From CAWCTD01 sp963798455 (lineage in GTDB: Bacteria > Acidobacteriota > Terriglobia > Bryobacterales > Bryobacteraceae), in assembly GCA_963798455.1 (NCBI GenBank), contig CAWCTD010000003.1, forward strand, positions 310,001-374,000: a stretch of DNA of 64,000 nt. Reading direction: 5' to 3'. A model generated the notes under the pieces. It saw only the letters and a list, made by a program, of their open reading frames with translations, was not told the DNA's origin and did not search any database. A program made the position numbers and the translations under genes. Position 1 is the stretch's first letter. Each line of letters begins with the position of its first letter. Below, piece by piece: positions 17,327 to 26,765 of this stretch.

Positions 17327-17997
17327 GCCGCATTCTGATCGTCGAAGACGAGCACGCCATCTCCTATGGACTCCAGGTGGACTTCAAGAAGGAAGGCTAC
17401 GAGGTGGAAGTGGTCGCGGATGGTGAAGCAGGTCTTCAACGGGCGACAGAAGGGCAGTTCGACCTTGTCGTGCTGGACGTCATGCTGCCGAAGAGGGATG
17501 GTTTTGAGATATGCCGTGAGTTGCGGCTCGGCGGCAACCGCACTCCAATCCTGCTGCTGACAGCCAGAAGCCAGGAGGTCGAGAAGGTGATAGGGCTGGA
17601 CCTCGGCGCCGACGACTACGTAACGAAGCCCTTCAGCCCGATGGAGCTCCGTGCGCGCGTCCGCGCGCTCCTGCGCCGCGGGGCCCAGGAATCCGGGGGA
17701 CTCTACCGCTTCGGTGATGTCGAGGTCGACGCGACGCGCGGTGAGGTCCGGCGCGGCGGCCATGTGGTGGAGACCACGCCGCTGGAGTTTAAGCTTCTCT
17801 GCGCGTTCGTGAAGAACCGCGGCCACGTGATGAGCCGCGACCGCCTGATCGACGCAGTCTGGGGCGCCGGCACGGCCGTCTCCGAGCGTGTCGTGGATAA
17901 CTACATCGTGACGCTCCGCAAGAAACTCGAGCCGGAGCCGGGAGCGCCGGGCTATTTCATCAACGTGCGAGGGCAGGGTTACCGTTTCGATGGGTGA
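17323..17997 (+). CDS. OmpR/PhoB-family response regulator
   Basis: This is a 224-residue regulator. The receiver domain has the acidic pocket (VEDE), phospho-acceptor D52 in VLDVMLPKRDG, T80 in LLLTARS and K102 in YVTKPF. The C-terminal winged helix (residues ~128-224) ends with the family signature VRGQGYRF. It starts with GTG overlapping the kinase stop, with GGAGGAGG upstream. Arrays of CTGACA with 11-base steps occur before the kinase gene and 5 bases after this gene, so it very likely binds both: autoregulation plus control of the PD40 gene. Confidence 0.95.
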   Translation: MSRILIVEDEHAISYGLQVDFKKEGYEVEVVADGEAGLQRATEGQFDLVVLDVMLPKRDGFEICRELRLGGNRTPILLLTARSQEVEKVIGLDLGADDYVTKPFSPMELRARVRALLRRGAQESGGLYRFGDVEVDATRGEVRRGGHVVETTPLEFKLLCAFVKNRGHVMSRDRLIDAVWGAGTAVSERVVDNYIVTLRKKLEPEPGAPGYFINVRGQGYRFDG

Positions 17998-18001
17998 GGT
18001 C

Positions 18002-18067
18002 CTGACACGACCCTGACACACCCCTGACAAGAGGCATGACGGTGCCGTGACAAACGACCGCTACTCT
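18002..18067 (+). promoter_or_regulatory. Direct-repeat operator and -10 box of the PD40 gene
   Basis: Repeats begin at 18002, 18013, 18024 (CTGACA), 18036 (ATGACG) and 18047 (GTGACA), with steps of 11, 11, 12 and 11. The -10 box TACTCT is at 18062-18067. Distances from the first four repeats to the -10 (60, 49, 38 and 26 bases) equal those at the kinase promoter exactly, including the 12-base step. Confidence 0.72.
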
Positions 18068-18088
18068 GTCGTCATGGAGGTTCGAGCG

Positions 18089-20188
18089 ATGACAAGAAGC
18101 TTGTGGATCGGCGTGGCCGCCACCGTCCTGTGCGGCGTCCTGACCCTTCCCGCCCAAAGGGCGAACTCAGCCGAGAGCCTGCTGCAAGCGGCGACCAAGA
18201 AGGAGTTGGTAGACGGCGACCTTGCAGGCGCGATCGAAGGCTACAAGAAAGCCCTCGCGGCAGCCAAAGGAAATCGGGCCCTGGCCGCGCAGGCGCTGCT
18301 GCAACTGGGCCAGTGCTACCGCAAACAGGGAAACGCCGAAGCACGGCTTACGTTCGAGCGTCTGCTCCGCGAATACGCGGACCAGACTGCTGCTGTGACG
18401 AAAGCCCGCGACGAGCTTGCGGCGTTGCCTGCGTCTGGCAACGGCCCACGCTTCCGGAAGTTTCGGATTCCGACCCTGGCAAACTCGCCGAGGTTCGGAG
18501 CCCAATTGTCACCGGATGGCGCTAGACTGGCCTTCCTGTCTGCCCGGGCTATCTGGGCTGTTCCGGTACCAGGCAAGGTGGATCCCGATACCGCCGGAGA
18601 ACCGGTGAGGCTGACCGACCCCAACCCTCAAGGCGGAGCTTGGGGCATGGGACTCACCTGGTCGGGTGACAGTAAGTGGATTGCGTTCAATGCGGGTACG
18701 GATGCCGAAGATATCTATGTTGTCTCATCGGCAGGTGGGAATACTCGGAAAGTGACGTCCAGTCTGCGTGGCCACCCTTACGAACACAGTCTGAGCCTCA
18801 GCCCTGACGGGCAGACGCTCGCTTTTACCGCGGTGGACAAAGAAATTCCGTATGTCAACACGGTTCCTGTTGCCGGTGGAAATCCGATGCGCCTGACGGA
18901 AGCGAATACGCGAGAGCCGGCGTTCTCGCCGGATGGAAGACGCCTTGCCTACGTCAAGCTGTCCCCCCAACGGGAGGCGGATGGCAACCTGCGCGGCGAG
19001 ATTAGGGTGATTCCGGCGGGCGGCGGACAGTCTGTCCCGGTTACTCAGATTCCGAATAGGGCGAGGAGTCCCATGTGGTCTCCCGACGGCAGGAAGCTGG
19101 CGTTCCTGTTGGAGCCTGCGGGCCACAATAGGAGCAAGGAGCTGTGGGTGGTTCCGGTCTCCACGGAAGGACGGGGAACAGCGCCGCCAACGTCAATTCA
19201 ACTCCCCGGCGAAACGTTCGAACCGCTCACAGGCTGGAGCGCCGGAAACAAGATCGGCCTCATTATCCCCACTCCCGAACTGATAGCCATCTACACCGTG
19301 CCGGCATCCGGTGGGAACGTGACACAGGTCACTCCGGTGAGTCCGGACGACGCCGCGTTTGAGCCGCGTTGGTCGCCAGATGGCAAGACGATCTGGTTCC
19401 GGGTTGGCTCCCCACCCGCACTCGGTTTTGTCCCGGCTGGAGGAGGTGAGGTCTCCACCGTATCTACTGGATCGATTAAAGAGGGAAAACCTCCACTGCC
19501 GGAAGTGATAGAGAGCATTCCAGGCGGAGGCAATGCAGTTTCTCCAGACGGCAAGATGGTGGTCTTCGGTGGAGCGCGACGTCCGTATTCCTCAGGCCCG
19601 TATCTTTGGACGGTTCCCGTCGCGGGAGGAGAGCCAGTCCAGCTCACCAAAGATCCAGGGGATGATCACTCTCCGTGTTGGCTCCCCGATGGCCAAACCG
19701 TGGCTTTCGTCCGTTATGAGGGCACGCCAGGGTCCTCCGGTCCATCGAACATTTACACAATATCGGTTAAGAGTGGTGAACCGCGTCGGATCACGTCGGC
19801 ATCCGACAACGTTTTTCTGGCCGGCATAGCATGCTCGCCAGATGGAAAGTCGATCGCATATTTCGGCGACGATAGGACCCTCCGCGTCAAGCCTGCGAGC
19901 GGTGGGGAGGCGAGGATCGTGACAAAAGTCGGCTTTATTTGGGCCCACCACGAGATCTCCTGGTCTCCGGATGGCAAACGAATCGCGTACAGCGCAGCGC
20001 AAAACATCTGGATCGTTCCTTCAGAGGGGGGTACGCCGGCCGAGGTAAAGACGGGGTTGGCGGGGCGGCCTACGAACCTCTCCTGGTCGCCGGACGGAGC
20101 GAAGATCGCGTTTACTGCCATCCAGGGCGGCGACCCGGAGTTGTGGCTCATGGAGGACTTTCTGCCACCGGCGCAGGCCAAGCGCTGA
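18089..20188 (+). CDS. Exported TPR plus PD40 beta-propeller protein (TolB-like)
   Basis: This is a 699-residue protein. The ATG at 18089 is chosen for GGAGG 8 bases upstream and because a Sec signal peptide follows at once (LWIGVAATVLCGVLTLPAQ). Residues ~25-115 form TPR-like helices (AQALLQLGQCYRKQGNAEA). About eleven PD40 blades follow, each with a core like SPDGARLAF, SPDGQTLAF, SPDGKRIAY and SPDGAKIAF, giving one or two propellers. Such proteins are abundant in Acidobacteria and probably bind protein or peptide ligands in the periplasm. The operator links it to the preceding kinase/regulator pair, so it may be their target, or part of the sensing loop together with the TPR-like kinase region. 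Confidence 0.88.
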   Translation: MTRSLWIGVAATVLCGVLTLPAQRANSAESLLQAATKKELVDGDLAGAIEGYKKALAAAKGNRALAAQALLQLGQCYRKQGNAEARLTFERLLREYADQTAAVTKARDELAALPASGNGPRFRKFRIPTLANSPRFGAQLSPDGARLAFLSARAIWAVPVPGKVDPDTAGEPVRLTDPNPQGGAWGMGLTWSGDSKWIAFNAGTDAEDIYVVSSAGGNTRKVTSSLRGHPYEHSLSLSPDGQTLAFTAVDKEIPYVNTVPVAGGNPMRLTEANTREPAFSPDGRRLAYVKLSPQREADGNLRGEIRVIPAGGGQSVPVTQIPNRARSPMWSPDGRKLAFLLEPAGHNRSKELWVVPVSTEGRGTAPPTSIQLPGETFEPLTGWSAGNKIGLIIPTPELIAIYTVPASGGNVTQVTPVSPDDAAFEPRWSPDGKTIWFRVGSPPALGFVPAGGGEVSTVSTGSIKEGKPPLPEVIESIPGGGNAVSPDGKMVVFGGARRPYSSGPYLWTVPVAGGEPVQLTKDPGDDHSPCWLPDGQTVAFVRYEGTPGSSGPSNIYTISVKSGEPRRITSASDNVFLAGIACSPDGKSIAYFGDDRTLRVKPASGGEARIVTKVGFIWAHHEISWSPDGKRIAYSAAQNIWIVPSEGGTPAEVKTGLAGRPTNLSWSPDGAKIAFTAIQGGDPELWLMEDFLPPAQAKR

Positions 20189-20827
20189 TCTCGGCAGCGA
20201 GAGTTCAGATGGATAGCTCCCGATAACGCCCGCAGTCTTCATCTATCGGACTGGAATGTCTCGGTGGTGCCGGCCCGTGTGAGCGCTGATGACAGCACTC
20301 CCGTCTGCGCCCGCTATGTCGCCCAATAGGGTTCGCCACAGACTAGAGCAGCTGCGCAGCACACTGCAGAAGCCGGTCTGGGCGCCAAGATGTCGAGGAT
20401 CGGCAGCTACTTCTAACAGCGTGGCCTTAGAGCTGGCGAAGAGCAGGTCGCAGAGGACGGCTGGGTTGTGTGCGGTCAAGGGGCGGAGTGGCTGGACCAG
20501 AGTAAAGAGGACATGGAAGTAGCAGGCCGCCGGCAGCGCTTGCTCTCGCGGTCAGCCAACTCTGGTGCGCCTGGACCTGGCACTTGGGGCACTCCCGGTT
20601 ATGGCCGGTGATAGGGTCTGCTTCATCACCTGCCACAACCGGCGAGCTTGCACCCCGGCGCTCAATGTGGACAGAGGAAGGCGCAGACTAGACCGAACAG
20701 ATCATGTCCTGATCGCATTGTTAATGGGGCAGGCGTGCGGACCGGGTTTGTGCTATTCTTCCGGTGGCACCTGGACGCGGCAATGCGACAGCCTGGGCCG
20801 ATTGACATGCGAAGCGACGAGGTCAGG
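20189..20827. other. Intergenic stretch without a supported gene
   Basis: Apart from a short R3-like repeat at 20210-20240, I see no gene, RNA or operator here. Short open frames exist on both strands but look like high-GC noise. Confidence 0.4.
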
Positions 20828-21634
20828 ATGCGAACAAATCGATCTGCACTAGTGCTTGCTGTTTTGGTTTTGAGTGCGGCAGCGACATCGAAGGCCATCA
20901 CATTCGGCGAGCTGGATGGCCTGCGGCACCCATACGTCGGTACCATCATTTTCGAGACTCCTACGGGCTACTATTCCTGCTCGGCCACCCTGCTCGCCCC
21001 GACTGTGTTGCTGACTGCGGGGCACTGCACCTCCGAAAACGGCGTCCGCAACCTCAACACGTGGGCGAAATTCGCTCCGTCGATCTCATTTGAGGGCAGA
21101 GAGAACTATCCTTCCTTGGGAGCCTTGCTGGATGACAAGAAGAACGGTTGGATCAAGGGTGATGCATATCCTCATCCCAACTATCAGGACTACGCTCAGT
21201 TCCCTGCGACGTACGACGTCGGTGTTGTGATCCTAAAGCGTCGATTGGCGGCAAGCACGTATGGCGCCCTGCCTCCAGAAGGCTTTCTGACCACTGTCCG
21301 CAGCGTGGAGGACACCTTCACTGTCGTCGGGTATGGAATGCAGGGGTATATAAAGCCATTTCTCGAGGACATCTACGCGCGGTACCTAGGCACTGTCCGA
21401 TTGGTGGAACTCAAGAGCACGTTTGATGGGGGACAGAGCGCGAAATTCACGAACAATCCGGGGATCGGAGGCGGCTCCTGTTATGGGGACTCGGGCGGCC
21501 CAGTGTTCTATGCGAATACGAATATGGTGGTGGCTGTCGTTTCCTGGGGCAACACTCCGTGCATCGGTGTTGATTACAATTTCCGGATCGATACACCTGT
21601 CGCCTTGAGCTTTCTGCGCCAGTACCTCAAATAG
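20828..21634 (+). CDS. Exported trypsin-like serine protease
   Basis: This 268-residue S1-family protease has a Sec signal peptide (LVLAVLVLSAAATSKA). The catalytic triad is H66 in LLTAGHC, D130 in ATYDVGVVIL and S222 in CYGDSGGPV. Cys pairs fit disulfides (the Cys after TAGH, CYGD, CIG). It should cleave extracellular peptides. The start is the ATG just before the signal peptide; its ribosome site is weak. No linked operon partner is visible. Confidence 0.92.
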   Translation: MRTNRSALVLAVLVLSAAATSKAITFGELDGLRHPYVGTIIFETPTGYYSCSATLLAPTVLLTAGHCTSENGVRNLNTWAKFAPSISFEGRENYPSLGALLDDKKNGWIKGDAYPHPNYQDYAQFPATYDVGVVILKRRLAASTYGALPPEGFLTTVRSVEDTFTVVGYGMQGYIKPFLEDIYARYLGTVRLVELKSTFDGGQSAKFTNNPGIGGGSCYGDSGGPVFYANTNMVVAVVSWGNTPCIGVDYNFRIDTPVALSFLRQYLK

Positions 21635-22309
21635 ATTCTTGGACGGCATTTCGTAAACAGAACTACTTCAACATTCGCCGGGTGTAACGTTGTTACATCG
21701 GGCTGGAAGTGTTGGGATTTCAAGGGCATAGCCCTTGGCGAGCTTTCACTGTCCACCGACCCGCGATCGAGGTCGGGCAGACGAGTTGCAGTCCTCCGGA
21801 GACGGCTGAGCCTGCATCGTCAGTGGAGGGGACCGACTGGCGACAGGCATCCAGCGGATCGGGGAGCGGCGAAGCGGTGTTGCGGGTTGTGGTCTATCCT
21901 TTGCCGAAGAGGCAAAGGAGCGCGCCGCGAGAGATGCTGCATACCTCGGCTCTCCTACCGGAGGCCGTGGCGTGCCGAAAAGAGATCCTTTTGGCCGGCT
22001 GCTACCAGAACGGCTACTGGTTCATCTTGAGCGCGAGACGGCCAGACTGCAGGTCAGGGTTTTGGCATGGCCCGCCAAGATCCGCGGTAAACGTCACTGG
22101 GGGATACGGCGGTCACCTTTGCCCTCCTAGTGATTCCTAACGTTGCCTGCCCGAGGGGTCGACGCACCGGGGGCCTTTCTCCGGTTTGGCGCCAAGCCAG
22201 GCCAGTGGTTCTCGGCACTTTCCGGTAAGGCCGTCTCTCGGCCATTACCTCCTTGGGGGCGAAACTGGGCACGTTCCGATGGTGTCAAATGGGTAGATGC
22301 AAGGGTTAT
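21635..22309. other. Intergenic stretch with a diverged repeat
   Basis: No gene is supported. Bases 22213-22245 carry GCACTTTCCGGTAAGGCCGT and CTCGGCCA, matching 23893-23925 (GTACTTTCCGGAATGGCCGT). These flank the - strand gene at 22310-23518 and may mark an old duplication or insertion. Confidence 0.35.
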
Positions 22310-23518
22310 TCATCTCCCGACGCGCTCGAGGGGCTTCCATTCTTCTTTGAGAGTCACGCTTGGATTGAAGTCCGGCGAGTCGCTGAGAAGATATTCCCCG
22401 CGATTGTTGACCCAGGCGTGCCCGTACTCGTTGCTGAGATCGATGGTCTCGCCGGTCGCCGGATTGCGGTAGGTTTCCACGCCGCGAATACTCTGAGTGA
22501 TCGAGTCGAAGACACGGTCCTCACTGCGCTGCCGGTTCTGCCAGCCCTGCATCTGCATGTCCGCGATTTCGTTCGCACTCTGGGAGATGATCCTGGAGCG
22601 GTCGCGGATGCCCTTTAGCTCAATTTGTTGAATGGCCAAGGCGCTCTGGACGACGCGAGCGCCCCACTCGGGGCTGACGCGGGCGGTGCTCCAGACCAGG
22701 TCGAAGAACTTGTCGGAGGCATCCAGTTGGCCTTCCGGGGCGCGCTGCGTGGTCATGTGGGCAGAGCAATCGTAGGTGTACGCCTGGAACATCTGCATGG
22801 TCTGCGGGTTGAAGTGGGGGCCCAGCCTGGCTTTGGTGATGGTAAAGGCGTAGACCCACTCTTCCACGGGCTTGCCATTTGAGTCGTATTTCAGGCGGGC
22901 CCGGGCGGCATCGGGGCGCACACTCTGCTGGAGACCGTACCGCGCCGCGTCCTGCTCCATTTGCCGGGCCTGCTTCTGGAGGATCTCCATTAACTTAGGG
23001 GCGGGTTCTATGACGACCACTTGCGCGTTAGGCCGAATTTGACCTAGCATTCGGCGTATATAGTCGGCCGCGGCCATGGGCGGCTGCACGTCGCAAGGGC
23101 GTGGGCCGAACGGGGTCTGCATCGCCTGAACTTGCCGAAGAGTTTCGGGATAGTCGTCCCAGACCCAGTTGTAGTAGGGAAGGGTCTCGAGGCCGCGGCC
23201 ATCGGGGCCGCTGGCGCGCAGCGTGATCTGGGTCGTGTTGCACCGGTCATAGGGCATGATATTCCAGGTGACGCTGCCCTCAGATTGCCAGTCGGTCGGG
23301 ACCAGTATGCTATAAGCGACCATGGGACGCTCGAAGCCATGCTCGTCCATGGCCTTGACCATCTTCATGCGGTAGGTGTGGCCCTGCGGCGCACTCTTAG
23401 ACGCCTCAGTGCTTTTCTGGAGAGCCGGCATTCTTGATTGTCCGGCTCCGAGGCAGGCTCCCCCGCCGATGGCGAACAGCGCCACGGCGACGATCTGCCA
23501 GGCACTTGACTTTCCCAT
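22310..23518 (-). CDS. Exported hypothetical protein, 402 residues
   Basis: The signal peptide is IVAVALFAIGGGACLGAG. The mature part contains FERPMVAYSILVPTDWQSEG, a long helical middle (PKLMEILQKQARQMEQDAAR) and a C-terminus with repeated turns (YRNPATGETIDLSNEYGHAW, VNNRGEYLLSDSPDFNP). Similar layouts occur in uncharacterised exported bacterial proteins, but I do not recognise a named family. The promoter-like core GGGTGTACAATCGA (23569-23582) lies about 50 bases before the start, and the leader holds a short dyad. Confidence 0.8.
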   Translation of the reverse strand: MGKSSAWQIVAVALFAIGGGACLGAGQSRMPALQKSTEASKSAPQGHTYRMKMVKAMDEHGFERPMVAYSILVPTDWQSEGSVTWNIMPYDRCNTTQITLRASGPDGRGLETLPYYNWVWDDYPETLRQVQAMQTPFGPRPCDVQPPMAAADYIRRMLGQIRPNAQVVVIEPAPKLMEILQKQARQMEQDAARYGLQQSVRPDAARARLKYDSNGKPVEEWVYAFTITKARLGPHFNPQTMQMFQAYTYDCSAHMTTQRAPEGQLDASDKFFDLVWSTARVSPEWGARVVQSALAIQQIELKGIRDRSRIISQSANEIADMQMQGWQNRQRSEDRVFDSITQSIRGVETYRNPATGETIDLSNEYGHAWVNNRGEYLLSDSPDFNPSVTLKEEWKPLERVGR

Positions 23519-23571
23519 CTGTCACCCCGTATTTGGACAAGATTGTCCTTTTTGCATCCCGGACACCATCG

Positions 23572-23577
23572 ATTGTA
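23572..23577 (-). promoter_or_regulatory. Promoter-like core G, upstream of the 402-residue exported protein
   Basis: TACAAT lies within GGCTGGGTGTACAATCGATG. The following DNA (TGTCCGGGATGC and then AAAAGGAC) mirrors the leader of the GH95 gene (TGCCCAGGATGC and then AAAAGGAA). No clear -35 is present. Confidence 0.55.
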
Positions 23578-23599
23578 CACCCAGCCTATGCCTCAGGAG

Positions 23600-24129
23600 C
23601 CGCAATTTCCATCGGCGCTAGACGGACCACCTCCTCCCCGGTTCGTGGATCACGCGGTGAGGTTTACGCCCTACGTGTTGTGGCCAGCAGCAGTTCTCCT
23701 TATGCCGCCGACAGTGTCAAATCCGCCTCCCAAAAGAGCTGAGCGGTACGGCCTATTGAGTGGATTGATCTTGGCTAATGCGCTGGTTTACTCGGCTGCA
23801 GCTTGCGTAGTTTCAACGTTGTGGCACCGTGTTGGGCCACATCCTTGAAAGTGGGCATACCGGAAACTGAGGGCGGGCTGGTGGATCGGCGCAGTACTTT
23901 CCGGAATGGCCGTGTCTCGGCCAGAACCGATTCGGTGCTCATGTACCAAGATAGGGCCGGGACCTCTTGAATAGGCTTACCCACGGGGCTACTATGAGGC
24001 TGTACGGCCTCCTGGGAGGGGACCGCTGAGATGGGCAAGCGTGTCACTTGGGCACAACGCTGGCGCCGATGGCGATCACCGCGTAATGACTTCAAAGTAG
24101 AAGTACGGCCAGAACCCGAGGAGCGACCT
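23600..24129. other. Intergenic stretch with a diverged repeat
   Basis: It holds the partner copy (23893-23925) of the repeat near 22213. No gene is supported before the OsmC-like start. Confidence 0.35.
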
Positions 24130-24558
24130 GTGATACGGCAGGCCTTTGCCGAATGGGGCGGCGGTTTCAAAGGTGGGAAGGGCACCGTTACTACGGACGG
24201 CGGCAGTTTGTTGAAGATGCCGGACTCCCTAACGAGCCAACTGGCAGGCACTCCTGGCACTGATCCAGAGGAGTTGTTGGCAGCCGTACATGCGGCCTCC
24301 TTTTGCAGGGTGCTGGTGGCCGAGCTCAGCGCAATGGAAATCGAACCGCGCAGCGTCCACACCACAGCGGCGGTGACGCTAGAGAAGCAGACGCAGGGTT
24401 TCGCCCCCACCCAATTAGACCTGGATGTCAGCGCCTGGATTCCGGGAGTAGATCGTCTGGATTTCGAGAGAGCGGTAGACAACGCCAAGGATTTCTGGCA
24501 GAGGTCGCTCCCGTTCAAGGGAAAGCTCACAATCAACGTGAAATTGAGCGCATGGTAG
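24130..24558 (+). CDS. OsmC-family protein lacking the canonical cysteine pair
   Basis: This 142-residue protein starts at GTG, with AGGAG 6 bases upstream; this start gives the normal OsmC length. It aligns along its whole length with OsmC: EWGGGFKGGKGTVTTDGG, GTDPEELLAAVHAASF, TTAAVTLEKQTQGFAPTQ, WIPGVDRLDFERAVDNAK. OsmC reduces organic peroxides with two Cys residues. Here the first (AACF in OsmC) reads AASFC, so the Cys is moved two positions, and the second (GCPVS) reads FWQRS with no Cys. It may have lost peroxidase activity or use a different chemistry. Confidence 0.85.
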   Translation: MIRQAFAEWGGGFKGGKGTVTTDGGSLLKMPDSLTSQLAGTPGTDPEELLAAVHAASFCRVLVAELSAMEIEPRSVHTTAAVTLEKQTQGFAPTQLDLDVSAWIPGVDRLDFERAVDNAKDFWQRSLPFKGKLTINVKLSAW

Positions 24559-24622
24559 ATACTGGGGCCAGCTCCCCAGTTCAGTGGCTGATAAGTGGGC
24601 TTTCCGGAGAATAGGTTTCAGC

Positions 24623-25564
24623 CTACGGCTCCAGGCCAATTTTGTCGTTTACGGCCAGCCGGAGCCTTTGCTTGCAGCCTAGGTATCTCTCGGTTGTCTC
24701 CACCGAAACGTGCCCCAGCAGGAATTGAATCTGCTCAAGCTCCCCGCCGGCGGCGTGGCACAGCCTCGCGCAGGTCCGGCGGCAATCGTGCGGCGACAGC
24801 TTGGAAATTCCGGCCGCTGCCGCAGAGTCCTTCACCACGTGCCAAATCACCTTCTCAGTGATGCCGTCGCCCCAGACCGAGCCTCTCCTGCTAACGCAGC
24901 GGAAGACTCGTCCTTCCAAAATCGGAGCGGACCTCACCCAACCGTCGACCGCCGCCTTCACCCAGTCCGGCACGGGGACGGTGCGAATGTGGGCGGCTTT
25001 GCCCACCAGATCGACTATGGCCCAGTGTCCCTCCCGCTGCTGCACGTGATCCAGCCTGAGGTTGGCTACCTCGCCCGTGCGCAACCCGCAGCCGACCAGA
25101 AGCGCCAGAATCGCCCGGTCCCGTCGGCCCTTAAGGCTCTCGGCATCGGGGGCTTGTAGGAGGGAGCGGCTCTGCTCCACGGTCAGCCAGTTCCCGAGCC
25201 TCACTCCAATCCGCTTGGCCCCCTTGACGCGCCGGATGCCGGCCGCCAACTCCGGGCTGAGCAGCCCGGTGTCGGCCGCCTCATAGGCAAGGCGGCGCAC
25301 GGCCGCCAGGCGCAGGTTCACTGTCGCCGGGGCGAGCCTCCGAGCTTCGAGTTCGAGCCGGTACCGCAGCACCACCGTCCGGCCGAACGCAAGTCTTGGC
25401 TCCGAGCAGTACCATGCCACGAAATTGTCGATGGCGAACTCATACGCCCGCTTGGACTCCGGTGAACCAAGCATGTTCAGAACCGCCTGTTTGGCGCAGT
25501 CGAGATCCAATAACCGAAGCACCCGCTTGGGCGCACTCTTGCCCTTTCCTTTCCCTCTTTTCAT
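24623..25564 (-). CDS. Tyrosine recombinase (XerC/D type)
   Basis: This 313-residue protein starts at the ATG with GGAGGG 8 bases upstream. The N-terminal SAM-like core-binding domain (AYEFAIDNFVAWY, ATVNLRLAAVRRL) is followed by the catalytic domain with Arg in CGLRTGEVANL, Lys in VGKAAHIRTVP, SPHDCRRTCARL (His and Arg), LLGHVSVETTERY (His) and the Tyr nucleophile in ERYLG. It should break and rejoin DNA at a specific site. There is no visible attachment site or element around it, so it could be an orphan integrase or a recombinase for a small element. Confidence 0.9.
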   Translation of the reverse strand: MKRGKGKGKSAPKRVLRLLDLDCAKQAVLNMLGSPESKRAYEFAIDNFVAWYCSEPRLAFGRTVVLRYRLELEARRLAPATVNLRLAAVRRLAYEAADTGLLSPELAAGIRRVKGAKRIGVRLGNWLTVEQSRSLLQAPDAESLKGRRDRAILALLVGCGLRTGEVANLRLDHVQQREGHWAIVDLVGKAAHIRTVPVPDWVKAAVDGWVRSAPILEGRVFRCVSRRGSVWGDGITEKVIWHVVKDSAAAAGISKLSPHDCRRTCARLCHAAGGELEQIQFLLGHVSVETTERYLGCKQRLRLAVNDKIGLEP

Positions 25565-25721
25565 CGCCGCGGCCCTCCAGCCGCCGGACCATCTTGGACG
25601 AGGCAGGCGGTGCCCGGCCAGGGGCAGCGGCACACCGGACGGAGTTACCAGGGAACAAAGCGGGCGATTAAACTACAGGTTCAGCGCCGCACGGCGCCAG
25701 CAGACGAAGGAGGCAGTTGAT

Positions 25722-26051
25722 ATGCCGGCTTCGGAGAAGGATCGTCTAGCCGCGGAGGTCGCGAAGTGTTGGTTGAGGTTCGAGGAGGCGCTCTCTGCGA
25801 ACAAGCGGAAGTACCCGCTCCAGGAGTTCAGGGTCTTCTGGGAAGCCGGGAGGCGTTACGCCGAGTTGACCAAGTCTGACCCGCTGATCCACAGAAGCGT
25901 AGTTGAAGCAGTTCACGGATTGACGGACATCGTCGGCGTTGGCCGGAAGCGGATTCCGACTCAGGTTCCTTGGGACGCCCAGCGTCTGGAGTGCCTCCTC
26001 TTCAGCGGCTACGACCCGCACTTCGAGGGGGACGAACCGCCTGGGCTGTGA
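25722..26051 (+). CDS. Hypothetical 109-residue protein
   Basis: I do not recognise this protein. AAGGAGG precedes the ATG. It is acidic and helical (EKDRLAAEVAKCWLRFEEAL), with no signal or membrane segment. It is divergent from the tyrosine recombinase gene, with 157 bases between the starts, and might belong with it. Confidence 0.65.
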   Translation: MPASEKDRLAAEVAKCWLRFEEALSANKRKYPLQEFRVFWEAGRRYAELTKSDPLIHRSVVEAVHGLTDIVGVGRKRIPTQVPWDAQRLECLLFSGYDPHFEGDEPPGL

Positions 26052-26213
26052 GCCAGGCAGGGCCGGACGGCAGCAGTAGTTTCCGATATGCCCACTTTCC
26101 TGGCACGATCCTCTACGGAAACGCGGAAACATCTTAACTCCAATCATCTGTCTCGCTGAACGAGAGCTAGCAAACCACCCAGCTCGGAGCGTGCCGTCCC
26201 CTTCGCTCAACGC

Positions 26214-26702
26214 TCACTGCCTGCCGTGCCGCAGCTTCCAGGCCTGCAGGTAACGCTTGGCTTTCCGGCTGGCTTCGTTCCAGCGCGGCGGTTCGGCGTT
26301 GTTGGCGATCGTGAGCACGCCCAGGGCTACCGCGCGGGTGACCTTCTCCAAGTTCCCGTAGTTCAGCTTGTCCCAGCGATCACCCGGCCGGTGATAACCG
26401 GGGAAATCATAGGTCACAAAGAGCGTGTGCGCCGGGATCCCCAGGTCCGCGAACACGGCGCTGTCGCTGAGACGAAAGTACCAGTCGCTATACTTCTTGT
26501 GCCGGAAGATTTTCACTCCGACCCGTTCCCCAGCCCGTCGGAAGCTCTGCCCCACATCGGAGTACTCGAAGCCGGTCAGTGAAGCGCGTGAGATCTGGGG
26601 CCCCTCCGAGTCGTCAGTGCGGCCGAGTTGCTCCAAATTAATGTCGGCTACCGTGCGCTCGAGCGGAAACAGGGGGTGTTGGATATAGTGCCGGGAACCC
26701 AT
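26214..26702 (-). pseudogene. C-terminal half of an M28 metallopeptidase, cut by an IS3-type element
   Basis: It reads GSRHYIQHPLFPLERTVADI, LEQLGRTDDSEGP, then SAVFADLGIPAHTLFVTYDF and PGYHRPGDRWDKL, which is the C-terminal part of zinc aminopeptidases of family M28. The N-terminal half with the first zinc ligands is absent: the frame runs straight into the terminal repeat at 26703. I could not find the missing half on the far side of the IS (28226-28345), so the other side was deleted or rearranged. Confidence 0.8.
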
Positions 26703-26765
26703 TGGAGTGCACCCCAAAAGTGAGACACGAAGTTAAGGGGCCGAATACATTGAATGGAGAGAGGT

